Counted from the first letter of the stretch, positions 18,158-28,281 are shown. The stretch: DNA of 64,000 bases from Nitrincola alkalilacustris (GCF_008973755.1 NZ_WBOM01000001.1:62001-126000); one strand, 5' to 3'. Notes: generated from the sequence alone by a model not told the origin. Made by a program: numbers and translations.

Positions 18158-18360
18158 GGCCAGAGCATTGCAAGGCTGCAGGTGTGTCTATTCACTTTCT
18201 GGATCTGGACAGGGGTAGTAGAATGCTTCGTTTGAAACACCCTGTCCCTGATTGTTCAGAACCGGTTAATCTGGTACACGCTAGACTCAGGGCATATATT
18301 CTTCATTTCATCTTTGATCGACTTCCGCCAGCCAGACGCAGTGGAAGTGGAGGAGTCCTG

Positions 18361-18642
18361 ATGTTGGTTAAACGTTTTGCGTTATGCTGGCGAAAAGTGG
18401 CCATCACCTGCTTGGCCTTGCTTGGTCTGTCGCTGTCTGCTCCAGCCCTCTCTCAGGAAGCCGATGTGATCGACCTCAAACGCGCTGCCGAGATCGCCCT
18501 TGAAACGTATGGTGGCCAGATCCTCAAGGCCGAAGAGGTTGAAGAGGAAGGCCAGCAACTTTTCCATATTCGTTTAGTGAACGAAGGACGTGTCAGGGAT
18601 GTCAAGATAGAAGCAGATACCGGGCGCGTTGTGACGCCCTGA
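18361..18642 (+). CDS. PepSY-domain periplasmic protein
   Basis: This small secreted protein (93 aa) has an N-terminal signal/anchor (about 11-32, ending SLSAPALSQE, a plausible signal-peptidase site) and one PepSY domain (about 38-92; DLKRAAEIALETYGGQILKAEEVEEEG, then IEADTGRVV). The ATG at 18361 follows GGAGGAG. Sixteen bases later the response-regulator gene begins, so the three genes form an operon. PepSY proteins encoded next to two-component systems are thought to modulate the sensor in the periplasm; here that is inference. Confidence 0.85.
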   Translation: MLVKRFALCWRKVAITCLALLGLSLSAPALSQEADVIDLKRAAEIALETYGGQILKAEEVEEEGQQLFHIRLVNEGRVRDVKIEADTGRVVTP

Positions 18643-18658
18643 TGTTAAGGAGTAAGTG

Positions 18659-19345
18659 ATGAAGCTGCTGGTTGTTGAGGACGATCCGGATCTGCGCAGG
18701 CAACTGTCGGTTATCCTGTCCCAGAAGGGGTACACGGTTGAGGAGTGTGCGGACGGCAAGGAGGCGGTTTACCTGGGGTGTGAGTATGAGTTTGATATTG
18801 CCATCGTCGATCTCGGGCTGCCGGAGATGTCAGGACTGGATGTGATCAAACAGTGGCGTGCGGATCAGCGGCGCTTTCCCATTCTGATACTGACAGCGCG
18901 GGGCAACTGGCAGGATAAGGTCGAAGGACTGGAGGCGGGTGCCGATGACTATCTGGTAAAACCCTTTCAGCCAGAAGAGTTGATTGCACGCTTGAATGCA
19001 CTGATTCGTCGTTCGGCCGGGCATGCCCAGCCACAATTACAATTTGGCCCCCTGAAGCTGGATACCACTGCTCGACTGCTGTATCTGTCGGATGAAGAGG
19101 TGAGGCTGACCAGTTATGAGTACCGCACCATCGAATATCTGATGATGAATGCCGGTAAAACCATTTCCAAAACAGAACTGACGGAGCACCTCTATCATCA
19201 GGATTTTGATCGTGACAGCAACGTGCTTGAGGTGTTTATTCGCCGACTGCGGCAGAAGCTGGACCCCGATCAGACACTGCAGCCGATCCTGACCGTCAGA
19301 GGGCTGGGTTACCGTATCAACCCGGAACTGGGTACCGGAGTCTGA
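18659..19345 (+). CDS. OmpR/PhoP-family response regulator
   Basis: This is a 228-aa two-component regulator. The receiver domain (1-115) has the acidic pocket EDD (8-10), the phospho-acceptor Asp in VDLGLPEMSG (51), the conserved Thr in LTARG and Lys in VKPF. The C-terminal winged-helix domain (~128-222) carries LTSYEYRTIEYLMMNAGKTISK and VFIRRLRQKL, closest in pattern to PhoP/QseB. The start is the ATG at 18659, downstream of AAGGAG; a GTG one codon earlier is possible. It is cotranscribed with the PepSY gene before it and the kinase after it (one base between stop and start codons). Confidence 0.93.
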   Translation: MKLLVVEDDPDLRRQLSVILSQKGYTVEECADGKEAVYLGCEYEFDIAIVDLGLPEMSGLDVIKQWRADQRRFPILILTARGNWQDKVEGLEAGADDYLVKPFQPEELIARLNALIRRSAGHAQPQLQFGPLKLDTTARLLYLSDEEVRLTSYEYRTIEYLMMNAGKTISKTELTEHLYHQDFDRDSNVLEVFIRRLRQKLDPDQTLQPILTVRGLGYRINPELGTGV

Positions 19346-19346
19346 T

Positions 19347-20723
19347 TTGCTGCAGCGGCTGGTTCCTCGCTCGTTAAAGGCCCGTCTGCTCTGGGGTTCA
19401 TTCATACTGCTGCCACTGGTGGTGGTATTTGCGGTGATTGCCCTTCAGAGAGCTTTCTATGAAAGCCTGGTGGCTTCTGAGGAGTCCCAGGCCCAGTTGC
19501 AAGTGTATCTGTTACTGGGATCTGCTGAGCTGAATAATGGTGAGCTACGCTTGCCTGATCTCCCCTCTGAATCGCGCTTTCGCCAGACGGACTCGGGCGT
19601 GTATGGATTTATCCACAGCCAGGATGCCCTGCTCTGGCGCTCTCCCTCCAGCTATCTTCTGTCGGACTCTCTTGTTGAGCATCTGCCCGAGCAGCAACTG
19701 CAGCCGGGTGATATCTGGTTTGAACACTACTGGCAGGAGGGGCATTTTCTGCTGCAATACCCGGTTGTCTGGGAGGCTGATGGACGTGATCGCCACTTCA
19801 TGGTGTCGGTCCTGCGCTCAGATACCGCAGTTAAGAAGCAGATGAATGCTTTCAAGACCCAGCTCTGGGGCTGGCTCAGTGTTGTTTTCATCCTGGCTCT
19901 TCTGGTGCAGTATCTGATCATGCGTTGGGGGCTGCAACCGCTGGATCGGCTGGCCAGGGATCTGCAACGTATCGAGCAGGGCAGCGCGGATTTTCTTGAG
20001 GGCGATTATCCGCTTGAAGTACAGACAGTGACCGATAATCTCAACCGTCTGATCCAGAGTGAAAGACAGCAGCGTGAGCGCTATCGCAATACACTGGGTG
20101 ATCTGGCCCACAGCCTGAAAACGCCTCTGGCCGTTATCATGGGCGCCAGAAATGAAGAGTTGAACGAGGATGAGTACCAGCATCTGATCGATGATCAGGT
20201 GCAGCGCATGGATCAGATAGTGCAGTATCAATTGACGCGTGCGGTGAAGTCAGCGCATCAGGTACTGGCCAGGCCTGTACCACTGGAGCCGGTTGCGCAT
20301 CGTATGGCAGCAGCGCTGCAGAAGGTGTATGCCGAAAAAGGGATAAGGCATGAGTTGCTGATCGATCCTGAGGCTCATTTTCATGGTGATGAGCGGGATC
20401 TTATGGAGCTGCTTGGAACCTTGATGGAAAACGCCTTCAAGTATGGGCGCAGTCAGGTCAGGGTCAGTGCACTCATTCGTGAGGCGGAGTTGCAGATCGA
20501 TATCGAGGATGATGGCCCTGGCGTTTCGCCGGAGCAGCGGCAGATGATACTGAAACGAGGCGCACGGCTGGACTCGTCCGCACCAGGACAGGGCATCGGA
20601 CTGTCTATTGCTGTGGATATTCTCAGCAGTTACGACGGTGCGCTGGAGGTGTCTCACTCTGAACTGGGTGGGGCGGCCTTCCGGGCATCCCTGCCCGGTG
20701 GTGCGCACCCCCGAGAGCCATGA
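19347..20723 (+). CDS. Sensor histidine kinase, PhoQ-like
   Basis: This 458-aa inner-membrane kinase partners the upstream regulator. TM1 is at about 14-34, a periplasmic domain spans ~35-170, TM2 is at ~172-196 (WLSVVFILALLVQYLIMRWG), then HAMP. The H-box reads DLAHSLKTPLAV (phospho-His ~257), the form typical of PhoQ. The N-box is LMENAFKYG and the G boxes are DDGPGVS and GQGIGLSIA. Translation starts with a TTG one base after the regulator's stop, implying coupling. PhoQ-type sensors respond to divalent cations, acid pH or cationic peptides; whether this one does cannot be read from sequence. Confidence 0.9.
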   Translation: MLQRLVPRSLKARLLWGSFILLPLVVVFAVIALQRAFYESLVASEESQAQLQVYLLLGSAELNNGELRLPDLPSESRFRQTDSGVYGFIHSQDALLWRSPSSYLLSDSLVEHLPEQQLQPGDIWFEHYWQEGHFLLQYPVVWEADGRDRHFMVSVLRSDTAVKKQMNAFKTQLWGWLSVVFILALLVQYLIMRWGLQPLDRLARDLQRIEQGSADFLEGDYPLEVQTVTDNLNRLIQSERQQRERYRNTLGDLAHSLKTPLAVIMGARNEELNEDEYQHLIDDQVQRMDQIVQYQLTRAVKSAHQVLARPVPLEPVAHRMAAALQKVYAEKGIRHELLIDPEAHFHGDERDLMELLGTLMENAFKYGRSQVRVSALIREAELQIDIEDDGPGVSPEQRQMILKRGARLDSSAPGQGIGLSIAVDILSSYDGALEVSHSELGGAAFRASLPGGAHPREP

Positions 20724-20774
20724 CGGCATCTCACACATCCACTGCACGGCTCATGATAATCGTTGCACAGCCTT

Positions 20775-22121
20775 CTAGAGTGGTTTGAAAAAGACTTTCG
20801 AGTTGCGCTGGAAGTTATACAACGCTTTTTTCTCCTGTGGCAGTGCATCCAGCGAAGCCTCCCGGAAGCCGCGCTCGACAAACCAGTGTGCGGTGCGGGT
20901 GGTCAGCACGAACAGGGATTTTAGTCCCAGTTCGCGTGCCTGTTCCTCCAGCTTTTGAAGCAGCATATCGCCACGCTGCCCTCCCTGGTAGTTGCTGTCG
21001 ATCGCCACGCAGGCCAGTTCACCGACCTGCTCTTCCAGAAATGGATAGAGCGCCGCACATCCGATAATGGCTCCATCGCGTTCGACGATGGTGAAGCGTT
21101 CAATCTCTGCCTCCAGCCGCTCACGCGAGCGTCTGACCAGTACACCCTTAGCCTCCAGGGGCGCGATCAGTTCCAGAATACCACCGACATCTTCTATGCC
21201 CGCTACACGGACCTGCTCATAGGACTCGCGAATCACCATGGTACCCGAGCCGTCACGGGTGAACAGCTCCTCAATCAGGGCGCCATCCTGCTGGAAGTTG
21301 ATCAGATGACAGCGCGGAACGCCACTCTGACAGGCTTCGGCAGCTGCCTGCAGCAGGCGTGATGTCTCCGTATGCGGGGCAGAAGGGTCATCCAGTTTCG
21401 CCAGATACTGACTGACCATGCGCATGGCTGTAGCAACGAGCAATTCACTGCGTAGATCACCACGGCTGTCACGTATGCCATCTTCACTGCCGAAGAGGAT
21501 CAGTTTATCGGCCTTCAGCGCTATGGCGGTGCGTGTGGCAACCTCCTCCACCGAGAGGTTGAACAGCTCTCCTGTCGGGGAGTAGCCCAGATTGGACAGC
21601 AGCACGATATGGTTCAGATTCAGCAACTGACGGATCGCTTCATGATCAACCCGGCGCAGCTCGCCAGTATGTCTTAGGTCAACGCCATCCACCACGCCGG
21701 CTGGTCGTGCGGTGATGAAGTTGCCACTGCTGACACGGATGCGTGCGCCATGCATCGGTGTGTTCGACAGCCCCATGGAAAAGCGTGCTTCCAGTTCACA
21801 GCGCAAACTGCCAACGGCTTCAACAACACACTGCAGCGTCTGTGAGTCGGTAACGCGCTGATGATGGTGCAGACGTGTCTTGATACCCTGCTTTTCCAGT
21901 CGTGCCTCTATCTGTGGTCGAGAACCGAATACAAGCACCAGGCGCACACCCAGGCTGTTCAGCAGCGCTATGTCATGCACGATACTATCGAAAATGGGTT
22001 CAGCCAGCGCCTCTCCACCGAGCATCAGCACAAAGGTTTTGCCTCTGTGTGCATTGATGTAGGGTGATGAGTGGCGAAACCAGCTGACATGTTGTTGAGT
22101 GTTGTCGGTCACAGCAGTCAT
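20775..22121 (-). CDS. argA: N-acetylglutamate synthase
   Basis: ArgA transfers acetyl from acetyl-CoA to glutamate, the first step of arginine synthesis, and is normally inhibited by arginine. The 448-aa protein has an amino-acid-kinase-like N-terminal domain (~20-285; KTFVLMLGGEALAEP, VLVFGSRPQIE) and a C-terminal GNAT acetyltransferase domain (~300-445; LACVAIDSNYQGGQRGDMLL as acetyl-CoA loop). It is the second gene of an argE-argA operon, starting 10 bp after the argE stop. Confidence 0.96.
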   Translation of the reverse strand: MTAVTDNTQQHVSWFRHSSPYINAHRGKTFVLMLGGEALAEPIFDSIVHDIALLNSLGVRLVLVFGSRPQIEARLEKQGIKTRLHHHQRVTDSQTLQCVVEAVGSLRCELEARFSMGLSNTPMHGARIRVSSGNFITARPAGVVDGVDLRHTGELRRVDHEAIRQLLNLNHIVLLSNLGYSPTGELFNLSVEEVATRTAIALKADKLILFGSEDGIRDSRGDLRSELLVATAMRMVSQYLAKLDDPSAPHTETSRLLQAAAEACQSGVPRCHLINFQQDGALIEELFTRDGSGTMVIRESYEQVRVAGIEDVGGILELIAPLEAKGVLVRRSRERLEAEIERFTIVERDGAIIGCAALYPFLEEQVGELACVAIDSNYQGGQRGDMLLQKLEEQARELGLKSLFVLTTRTAHWFVERGFREASLDALPQEKKALYNFQRNSKVFFKPL

Positions 22122-22131
22122 TTAGCTCCGG

Positions 22132-23286
22132 TTACAGGCAGTAGCGCCCGATTAAGGTTTTCAGCAGCTCGATGGTGGGCTGGATCTGATCCAGAGCCAG
22201 AAACTCATCAGGCTGGTGGGCCTGGTCTATGGAGCCCGGCCCCATCACTATTGTATCCATACCCAGCGCCTGCAGGAATGGGGCTTCGGTAGCGAATGCC
22301 ACGGCCTGAGCAGTATGGCCTGTCAGTTTTTCCACCATCTGAACCAGTTCTGAGTCTTTGGCTGTTTCAAAAGGCGGAACGCCCAGAAACAGGGGGTATG
22401 ATTTCAGCTCCACGCCATATTTGGCACCAATAGGATGTAAGCGCTCACTGATCATATTGCGCAGTCCATCCAGCGACATACCCGGCAGTGGGCGCAAGTC
22501 AAACTCCAGTTCACAGCGGCCACAGATACGATTGGGGTTATCTCCGCCGTGGATACAGCCCAGGTTCAGGGTTGGAATACTGACGCTGAAGTCGCTGTTC
22601 TGGTACTGCTGAGCCAGCTCCTGACGCAGTCCGATCAGCTCACTGAGCACACCATGCATCGCATCCAGCGCGTTGTGTCCCAGTGCCGGGTCGGAGGAGT
22701 GGCCGGAGCGACCTTCAATCCTGACCGCTTCCACCATTATGCCCTTGTGCATACGGATCGGGCGCAGGCTGGTCGGCTCTCCGATAATGGCTGCCCGAGC
22801 CAGCGGGCGTCCAGCTTCCACCAGTGCTCTGGCGCCGCTCATGGAGCACTCTTCATCGGCCGTTGCCAGAATGATCAGGGGTTGTTTGAACTGGGTGGGA
22901 TGGAAGCTTCGGGCGGCCTCGATCGCGAGGGCGAAAAAGCCCTTCATATCGCAGGTACCCAGCCCATAAAAACGATTATCCCGCTCGGTCAGAGTAAAGG
23001 GGTCGCTTTGCCATAGTTCAGTATTGCAGGGAACGGTATCCGTATGGCCAGAGAGCACCAGCCCTCCGGGACCTTGCCCGAGTGTGGCGATCAGATTGGC
23101 TTTGCGACCCTCTTCGCCGGGCACCATCATCACCTCACACTCAAATCCCAGGTCACTCAGCCAGCCCTGCAGGCGGTTGATCACGTCGAGATTACTTTGA
23201 TCCCAGGCCGCCGAAGTCGAACTGACGGACGGGCTGGCGATCAGCTCTTTCAGCATTGTGAGTGTATCAGGCGGTTGCTGGTTCAT
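22132..23286 (-). CDS. argE: Acetylornithine deacetylase
   Basis: ArgE removes acetyl from N-acetylornithine, giving ornithine; it is cytosolic and dizinc, peptidase family M20. At 384 aa it has the expected metal ligands in SGHTDTVP (~80), YGLGTCDMKG (~110) and ATADEECSMSGA with the catalytic Glu (~144). The dimerisation domain lies in the middle, and the last ligand His is in the C-terminal IDQAHQPDEF. It is followed by argA at 10 bp, so deacetylation and acetylation steps are made together. The 276-bp divergent spacer to the transporter gene shows no clear ArgR box to my eye. Confidence 0.95.
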   Translation of the reverse strand: MNQQPPDTLTMLKELIASPSVSSTSAAWDQSNLDVINRLQGWLSDLGFECEVMMVPGEEGRKANLIATLGQGPGGLVLSGHTDTVPCNTELWQSDPFTLTERDNRFYGLGTCDMKGFFALAIEAARSFHPTQFKQPLIILATADEECSMSGARALVEAGRPLARAAIIGEPTSLRPIRMHKGIMVEAVRIEGRSGHSSDPALGHNALDAMHGVLSELIGLRQELAQQYQNSDFSVSIPTLNLGCIHGGDNPNRICGRCELEFDLRPLPGMSLDGLRNMISERLHPIGAKYGVELKSYPLFLGVPPFETAKDSELVQMVEKLTGHTAQAVAFATEAPFLQALGMDTIVMGPGSIDQAHQPDEFLALDQIQPTIELLKTLIGRYCL

Positions 23287-23497
23287 GACTCCTCTCCGGC
23301 ATGTTGGTGCTCTGGCAGCCTGTCTGTCCTTTCCGTAACGGATTCAGTCAGGCTCGGCTGGCTCTTGAGGACTATAATGCTATCTTTGCCGTCGCGGGTC
23401 TATCCCGGTCTGGTTGTTTCCGAGTAGCGGCAGGGGGCACTTGGCTGGCAGTTGAACTAGATTACTCCAGGTCTATATGTGGCCAGTAAGTTACGGC

Positions 23498-23503
23498 TAT
23501 AAT
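23498..23503 (+). promoter_or_regulatory. -10 hexamer before the Na/Pi transporter gene
   Basis: A consensus TATAAT lies 60 bp before the start codon, without a convincing -35 at 16-18 bp. The start at 23563 follows a weak AAAGTGGTG ribosome site. Confidence 0.35.
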
Positions 23504-23562
23504 AGCGCCTGTAATAAATACGTCATTATTCTGTAACAGCCGATAACACAAAGTGGTGATTC

Positions 23563-25302
23563 ATGACTTACTCGCTGTTTGATTTTCTCCAGCTCATCGG
23601 TGCGCTGGGGATATTCATCTTCGGCATGAAAATTTTCAGTGAAGGCTTGCAGAAGATTGCCGGCAATCGCCTGAAAAGCATCCTCGGCGGTATGACTCGG
23701 AACCGCTTGACAGGTGTGATCACAGGTTTTGGTGCAACAGCCATCACCCAGTCATCCACCACTACTACCGTTATGGCGGTGAGTTTTGTAAATGCCGGGC
23801 TGCTGACATTTGTCCAGTCTACGGGGGTCATCATGGGTGCCAATATCGGCACTACGATCACTGCCTGGCTGGTGGCGTTGTTTGGTTTCAAATTTCAGAT
23901 CACCCCCATAGCACTGGCGGTGATCGGTATATTTTTTGCGTTCCTGTTTTCCAAAAATGCCCGCTGGCGCAATATTGCCGAGGCGATGGTGGGATTTGGT
24001 ATTCTGTTTATCGGTCTGGAGTTCATCAAGGGTTCAGTGCCCGAGATCAGCAGTAATCCGGCGATGCTGGCTTTTCTCGACAGCTTTACCGAGTATGGCT
24101 ACCTGTCACTGATTTTCTTCATTTTTATCGGTACTCTGCTGACGTTGCTGACTCAATCGTCTTCGGCAGCGACCGCCATCACCCTGGTGATGCTGTTTGA
24201 GGGCTGGATCTCATTCCCGGTTGCTGCGGCGATGATCCTGGGTGAAAACATCGGTACTACGGTGACGGCCAATCTCGCGGCGCTGGTGGGGAATGTGCAT
24301 GCCAAACGTGCTGCACGCTTCCACTTCTTCTTCAACATCATCGGGGTGACCTGGATGATGCTGGTGATCTTTCCGGTTCTGCATCTGCTTGATTCAGTGG
24401 TGCAGTTTTTCACCGAAATGCCAGTGTCTGTCATGAGCGGTGATCCAGCTTCCCGTGCCAATGCCACTCTGGCGCTATCACTCTTTCATACCACCTTCAA
24501 CGTGCTGAACGTGGTACTGCTGTTTGCCTTTGTACCCTTCATCGTGCGCTTTGTTGAGTATATCCAGCCGGATCGCGGCGGAGAGGAGGATGAGTTTCAT
24601 CTGCGCCATATCAGCTCCGGCATGATGACCTCGCCGCTGATCTCGGTGGAGCAGGCGCAGAAGGAGATCCAGCACTTTGCCGGTGTCATCGAAAAAATGC
24701 ATGCCAGTGTCAGTGAGCTGCTGTTCGACCCTGGGGCCGATCGGGAAAAGCTGGCCGAGAAGATTCATCAGTATGAGAAAACCACGGATCAGTTGGAGAT
24801 TGAGATCTCCGATTATCTGGTTCGCATCAGTGAGCGCTCCAACCTCGAGCACGAGCTGACCGATCGTATCCGTAACATGCAAACCATGATCAACGATCTG
24901 GAGCGGATTGCGGATATCTATTACCAGATCACCAAACTGGCCGATCGCATGCAGGATTCCAAGTCCAGCTGGCCGGATGAGGCTTTCGAGGAGATTCGGG
25001 TGATGATGGATGCCTTGCATCAGGCCATTCACAACATGGCTCTGAATGTCTCGCGGGAGCCGCGCGATATCAAGCTGGAAGAGGCCATTGCGATGGAAAA
25101 GCAGGTTAACAAGCTGCGCAACCGTTTCCGCGAGAACCATTATTCACGGCTGGAAAATGGCAACTACTCACCGCGTGCCGGAGTGGTCTTTATTGATGCC
25201 CTGAATCGTCTGGAACGGATTGGTGACCATGTCATTAATGTGAATGAGTTTGCCTCTGGCCATCGCCTGAAAGACAAGCGTGTCGCCAGCAGCAAACGCT
25301 GA
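23563..25302 (+). CDS. Na/phosphate cotransporter family protein with PhoU-like domain
   Basis: This 579-aa inner-membrane transporter belongs to the NptA/YjbB group. The membrane part (~1-330) holds two inverted Na/Pi repeats with the substrate-site QSS motifs (ATAITQSSTTTTVMAVSF at ~57; LTQSSSAATAITLVML at ~196) and the matching GxNIGTT motifs (MGANIGTTITAW, LGENIGTTVTAN). The cytoplasmic tail (~350-570) is all-helical and PhoU-like (DLERIADIYYQITKLADR; LNRLERIGDHVINVNEFA). In E. coli YjbB the same layout exports phosphate when internal phosphate is high, so direction is ambiguous here. No pho box is recognisable. Confidence 0.92.
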   Translation: MTYSLFDFLQLIGALGIFIFGMKIFSEGLQKIAGNRLKSILGGMTRNRLTGVITGFGATAITQSSTTTTVMAVSFVNAGLLTFVQSTGVIMGANIGTTITAWLVALFGFKFQITPIALAVIGIFFAFLFSKNARWRNIAEAMVGFGILFIGLEFIKGSVPEISSNPAMLAFLDSFTEYGYLSLIFFIFIGTLLTLLTQSSSAATAITLVMLFEGWISFPVAAAMILGENIGTTVTANLAALVGNVHAKRAARFHFFFNIIGVTWMMLVIFPVLHLLDSVVQFFTEMPVSVMSGDPASRANATLALSLFHTTFNVLNVVLLFAFVPFIVRFVEYIQPDRGGEEDEFHLRHISSGMMTSPLISVEQAQKEIQHFAGVIEKMHASVSELLFDPGADREKLAEKIHQYEKTTDQLEIEISDYLVRISERSNLEHELTDRIRNMQTMINDLERIADIYYQITKLADRMQDSKSSWPDEAFEEIRVMMDALHQAIHNMALNVSREPRDIKLEEAIAMEKQVNKLRNRFRENHYSRLENGNYSPRAGVVFIDALNRLERIGDHVINVNEFASGHRLKDKRVASSKR

Positions 25303-25368
25303 ACCTGACACTCCTTTTTTCAGCCGATCTGGTAATCTAGGGCGACTGTTCTGATGCATGGGAGATAG

Positions 25369-28281
25369 ATGGTGTTGATACAGCCTGTCCTGGAAAATAT
25401 ACCTGCACAGTTGCACCCGCACCTGCTGGAGAGCTGGGAGAAGATCTCTCCGGCGCTTGTGTTACTTGATCAGGCGCCACAATGGCTGGCATCCGAGCTG
25501 AGCACCGTGCTGATCGGCAGTGACTTTGCGCGCGACCAGTTGATGCGTCATCCTGAATGGCTGCAGCGGTTGCAGCAATCAGGAGATCTGGAGCAGGCCT
25601 GCAGTGAGCAGCAGTATCGTGATCTGCTGCATGCACTGGTTCAGCCAGAGCAGGAGGAGGCAGATCTGCATCGGGTGTTGCGCCAGTTTCGGCAGTATCA
25701 GATGGTCCGTTTGATCTGGCGTGATCTGACCCGGCGCAGTGACATGATCGGCACTACGCATGAGCTGTCCTGGCTGGCCGATGTGTGCATCGATGAAACG
25801 CTCAACTGGCTGTATGACAAGGCCTGTGAGCGCTGGGGGACCCCCTGGTCACGACCGGATGCACAGGGGCGGCGGCAACAGCAGCGGATGGTGGTGCTGG
25901 GCATGGGCAAGCTGGGCGCGCATGAGCTGAACCTCTCCTCCGATATCGACCTGATGTTTACCTACCCCTCCAATGGCGAAACAGACCATGAGCGCAAAAA
26001 TCTGGAGAACCAGGACTTCTTTATTCGCCTTGGGCAGAAGCTGATTCAGGCGCTGGATAACCTGACAATGGATGGTTTTGTGTTCCGGGTCGATATGCGC
26101 CTGCGCCCTTTCGGCACCTCCGGCACGCTGGCCTGCAGCTTTGATGCAATGGAGGGGTATTACCAGGATCAGGGCCGCGACTGGGAACGCTATGCGATGA
26201 TCAAGTCGCGGGTGGTAGCCGGCGACAAAGCTCAGGGTGAGCGTTTGCAATCTTTGTTGCGTCCCTTTGTGTATCGCAAATATATCGACTTCAGTGCCTT
26301 TGAATCCCTGCGCGATATGAAGCTGATGATCAGCCGTGAGGTCAGGCGCAAAGGGTTGGAGGACAATGTAAAGCTGGGCTCGGGCGGTATTCGCGAAGTG
26401 GAGTTTATCGCTCAGGCGTTTCAGCTGATTCGCGGCGGACGAGATCTGGAATTGCGCCAGCGTGAGCTGATGAACATTCTGCCCTTGCTGCCAGAAAGAG
26501 TCGGTATGCCGCAGCAGGCGGTTGATGAACTGATTGCAGCTTATACTTTTTTACGCAACACCGAGCACGCCATTCAGGCACTGGCGGACCAGCAGACACA
26601 GGAGCTACCGGCAGATGACTTGGGGCGTGCACGTATAGCCCACAGCATGGGCTTTGCCGACTGGCAGAGTTTCCATGAACAGTTGATGAGTTACCGTGCA
26701 ACGGTCTCGCGCCATTTTGCCGATGTGATTGCGCCTGAAGAGTCAGAGGATGATCTGGCCGATTCTACAACTGAGACTGATTGGCAGGCTCTCTGGCACG
26801 GCGAGATGGATGATGCTGAAGCGCATGGGCTGCTGGCAGAGCGCGGTTTTAAGGATGCCGACAAGGCGTTCAGGCTGATACAGGATCTGCGCAATCTGAA
26901 AGCGGTGCAGGTGTTGCAGCAGGTGGCTCAGCAACGATTGCTGAATGTGTTGCCGAATCTGCTGGAGGCGATCGCCCAATGCGATAACCCTGAGGTTACG
27001 CTGGAGCGCGTGTTGCTGTTGATTCAGGCGATTCTGCGCCGCTCCGCTTATCTGGTGCTATTGGCCGAAAACCCAGCCGCGCTGCAACAACTGGTGCGCC
27101 TGTGCTCCGCCAGTGCCTGGTTCGCCAATCTGCTGGCCAAGCAGCCGGTACTGATGGATGAGCTGATCGATCCACGCACCCTGTATGATCCACCGGATAA
27201 GGCGCGTCTGCAGGCAGAGTTGCGCCAGCAGTTGCTGCGCATCCCGCAGGAGGATACGGAGCAGTTGATGGAAGCATTGCGTTACTTCAAACATGCCCAT
27301 GTGTTGCGGGTGGCGGCCTCAGAAGTGACCGGTGTGCTGCCCTTGATGAAAGTCAGCGACTACCTGACCTGGCTGGCCGAGGCGGTGCTGGAGGTGGTGC
27401 TGGATATCGCCTGGCATGATCTGATCAGCAAGTATGGACGGCCACTACGCGAGCCCGGGATTCCCTGTGATCCCGATTTTGTCGTACTCGGCTATGGCAA
27501 GGTGGGTGGAATAGAGCTTTCCTATGGTTCGGATCTGGATCTGGTGTTTCTCTATGATGCCGACTCCAATCTGAACACAGATGGTGAGAAGCAGGTACCC
27601 AACCCGGTGTTCTTCAATCGGTTGGGTCAGAAGATGATCCATATCCTGAATACCTTCACGCCATCGGGACAACTGTATGAAGTGGATATGCGGCTGCGTC
27701 CGTCAGGCAACTCCGGGCTGCTGGTCAGCACGCTGAAAGCCTTTGGCGAGTATCAGCAGCGCGAAGCCTGGACGTGGGAGCATCAGGCACTGGTGCGTGC
27801 GCGTGTGGTGGCGGGGTGCCCCAGAGTGAAAGAGCGCTTCGAACAGACACGTGCCGAGATTCTGGGTGCCGATCGCGAACTGGAAAAGCTGCGCACCGAT
27901 GTTGTGGAGATGCGAGAAAAGATGCGTCAGCATCTGGGCAGTGGCGTTAAAGAGGAGGACGCCTTCCACCTGAAGCAGGATCGCGGTGGCATAGTGGATA
28001 TCGAGTTTCTGGTGCAGTTTCATGTGCTGGCTTACGCTACGCGCCACCCGGATCTGCTCGAATTTACTGATAATATCCGTATTCTGGATGCAATCGAGCG
28101 CAACGCTCTGTTGTCGGCAGAGGAGGCGGATTTTCTGCGTGAAACCTATAAAACCTATCGCGCAATGGGCCATCGGCTGGCGCTGCAGGAGCAATCCAGC
28201 ACCATAGCGGACGATCAGTTTGCACAGTTGCGCACGCGAGTGGGAGAGATCTGGGACCGAGTGATGACTGCCCGGCCATAA
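25369..28281 (+). CDS. glnE: Glutamine synthetase adenylyltransferase/deadenylase
   Basis: GlnE attaches AMP to and removes it from glutamine synthetase in response to PII state and glutamine; it is cytosolic. The 970-aa chain has the expected two nucleotidyltransferase halves. The N-terminal deadenylase half has LGMGKLGAHELNLSSDIDL (~180-200) and VDMRLRPFGTSG. The C-terminal adenylylase half has LGYGKVGGIELSYGSDLDLVFLYD (~705-728) and VDMRLRPSGNSG. The regulatory linker lies between. Its stop codon is inside a strong terminator. The next gene, convergent, is ilvE. Confidence 0.97.
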   Translation: MVLIQPVLENIPAQLHPHLLESWEKISPALVLLDQAPQWLASELSTVLIGSDFARDQLMRHPEWLQRLQQSGDLEQACSEQQYRDLLHALVQPEQEEADLHRVLRQFRQYQMVRLIWRDLTRRSDMIGTTHELSWLADVCIDETLNWLYDKACERWGTPWSRPDAQGRRQQQRMVVLGMGKLGAHELNLSSDIDLMFTYPSNGETDHERKNLENQDFFIRLGQKLIQALDNLTMDGFVFRVDMRLRPFGTSGTLACSFDAMEGYYQDQGRDWERYAMIKSRVVAGDKAQGERLQSLLRPFVYRKYIDFSAFESLRDMKLMISREVRRKGLEDNVKLGSGGIREVEFIAQAFQLIRGGRDLELRQRELMNILPLLPERVGMPQQAVDELIAAYTFLRNTEHAIQALADQQTQELPADDLGRARIAHSMGFADWQSFHEQLMSYRATVSRHFADVIAPEESEDDLADSTTETDWQALWHGEMDDAEAHGLLAERGFKDADKAFRLIQDLRNLKAVQVLQQVAQQRLLNVLPNLLEAIAQCDNPEVTLERVLLLIQAILRRSAYLVLLAENPAALQQLVRLCSASAWFANLLAKQPVLMDELIDPRTLYDPPDKARLQAELRQQLLRIPQEDTEQLMEALRYFKHAHVLRVAASEVTGVLPLMKVSDYLTWLAEAVLEVVLDIAWHDLISKYGRPLREPGIPCDPDFVVLGYGKVGGIELSYGSDLDLVFLYDADSNLNTDGEKQVPNPVFFNRLGQKMIHILNTFTPSGQLYEVDMRLRPSGNSGLLVSTLKAFGEYQQREAWTWEHQALVRARVVAGCPRVKERFEQTRAEILGADRELEKLRTDVVEMREKMRQHLGSGVKEEDAFHLKQDRGGIVDIEFLVQFHVLAYATRHPDLLEFTDNIRILDAIERNALLSAEEADFLRETYKTYRAMGHRLALQEQSSTIADDQFAQLRTRVGEIWDRVMTARP

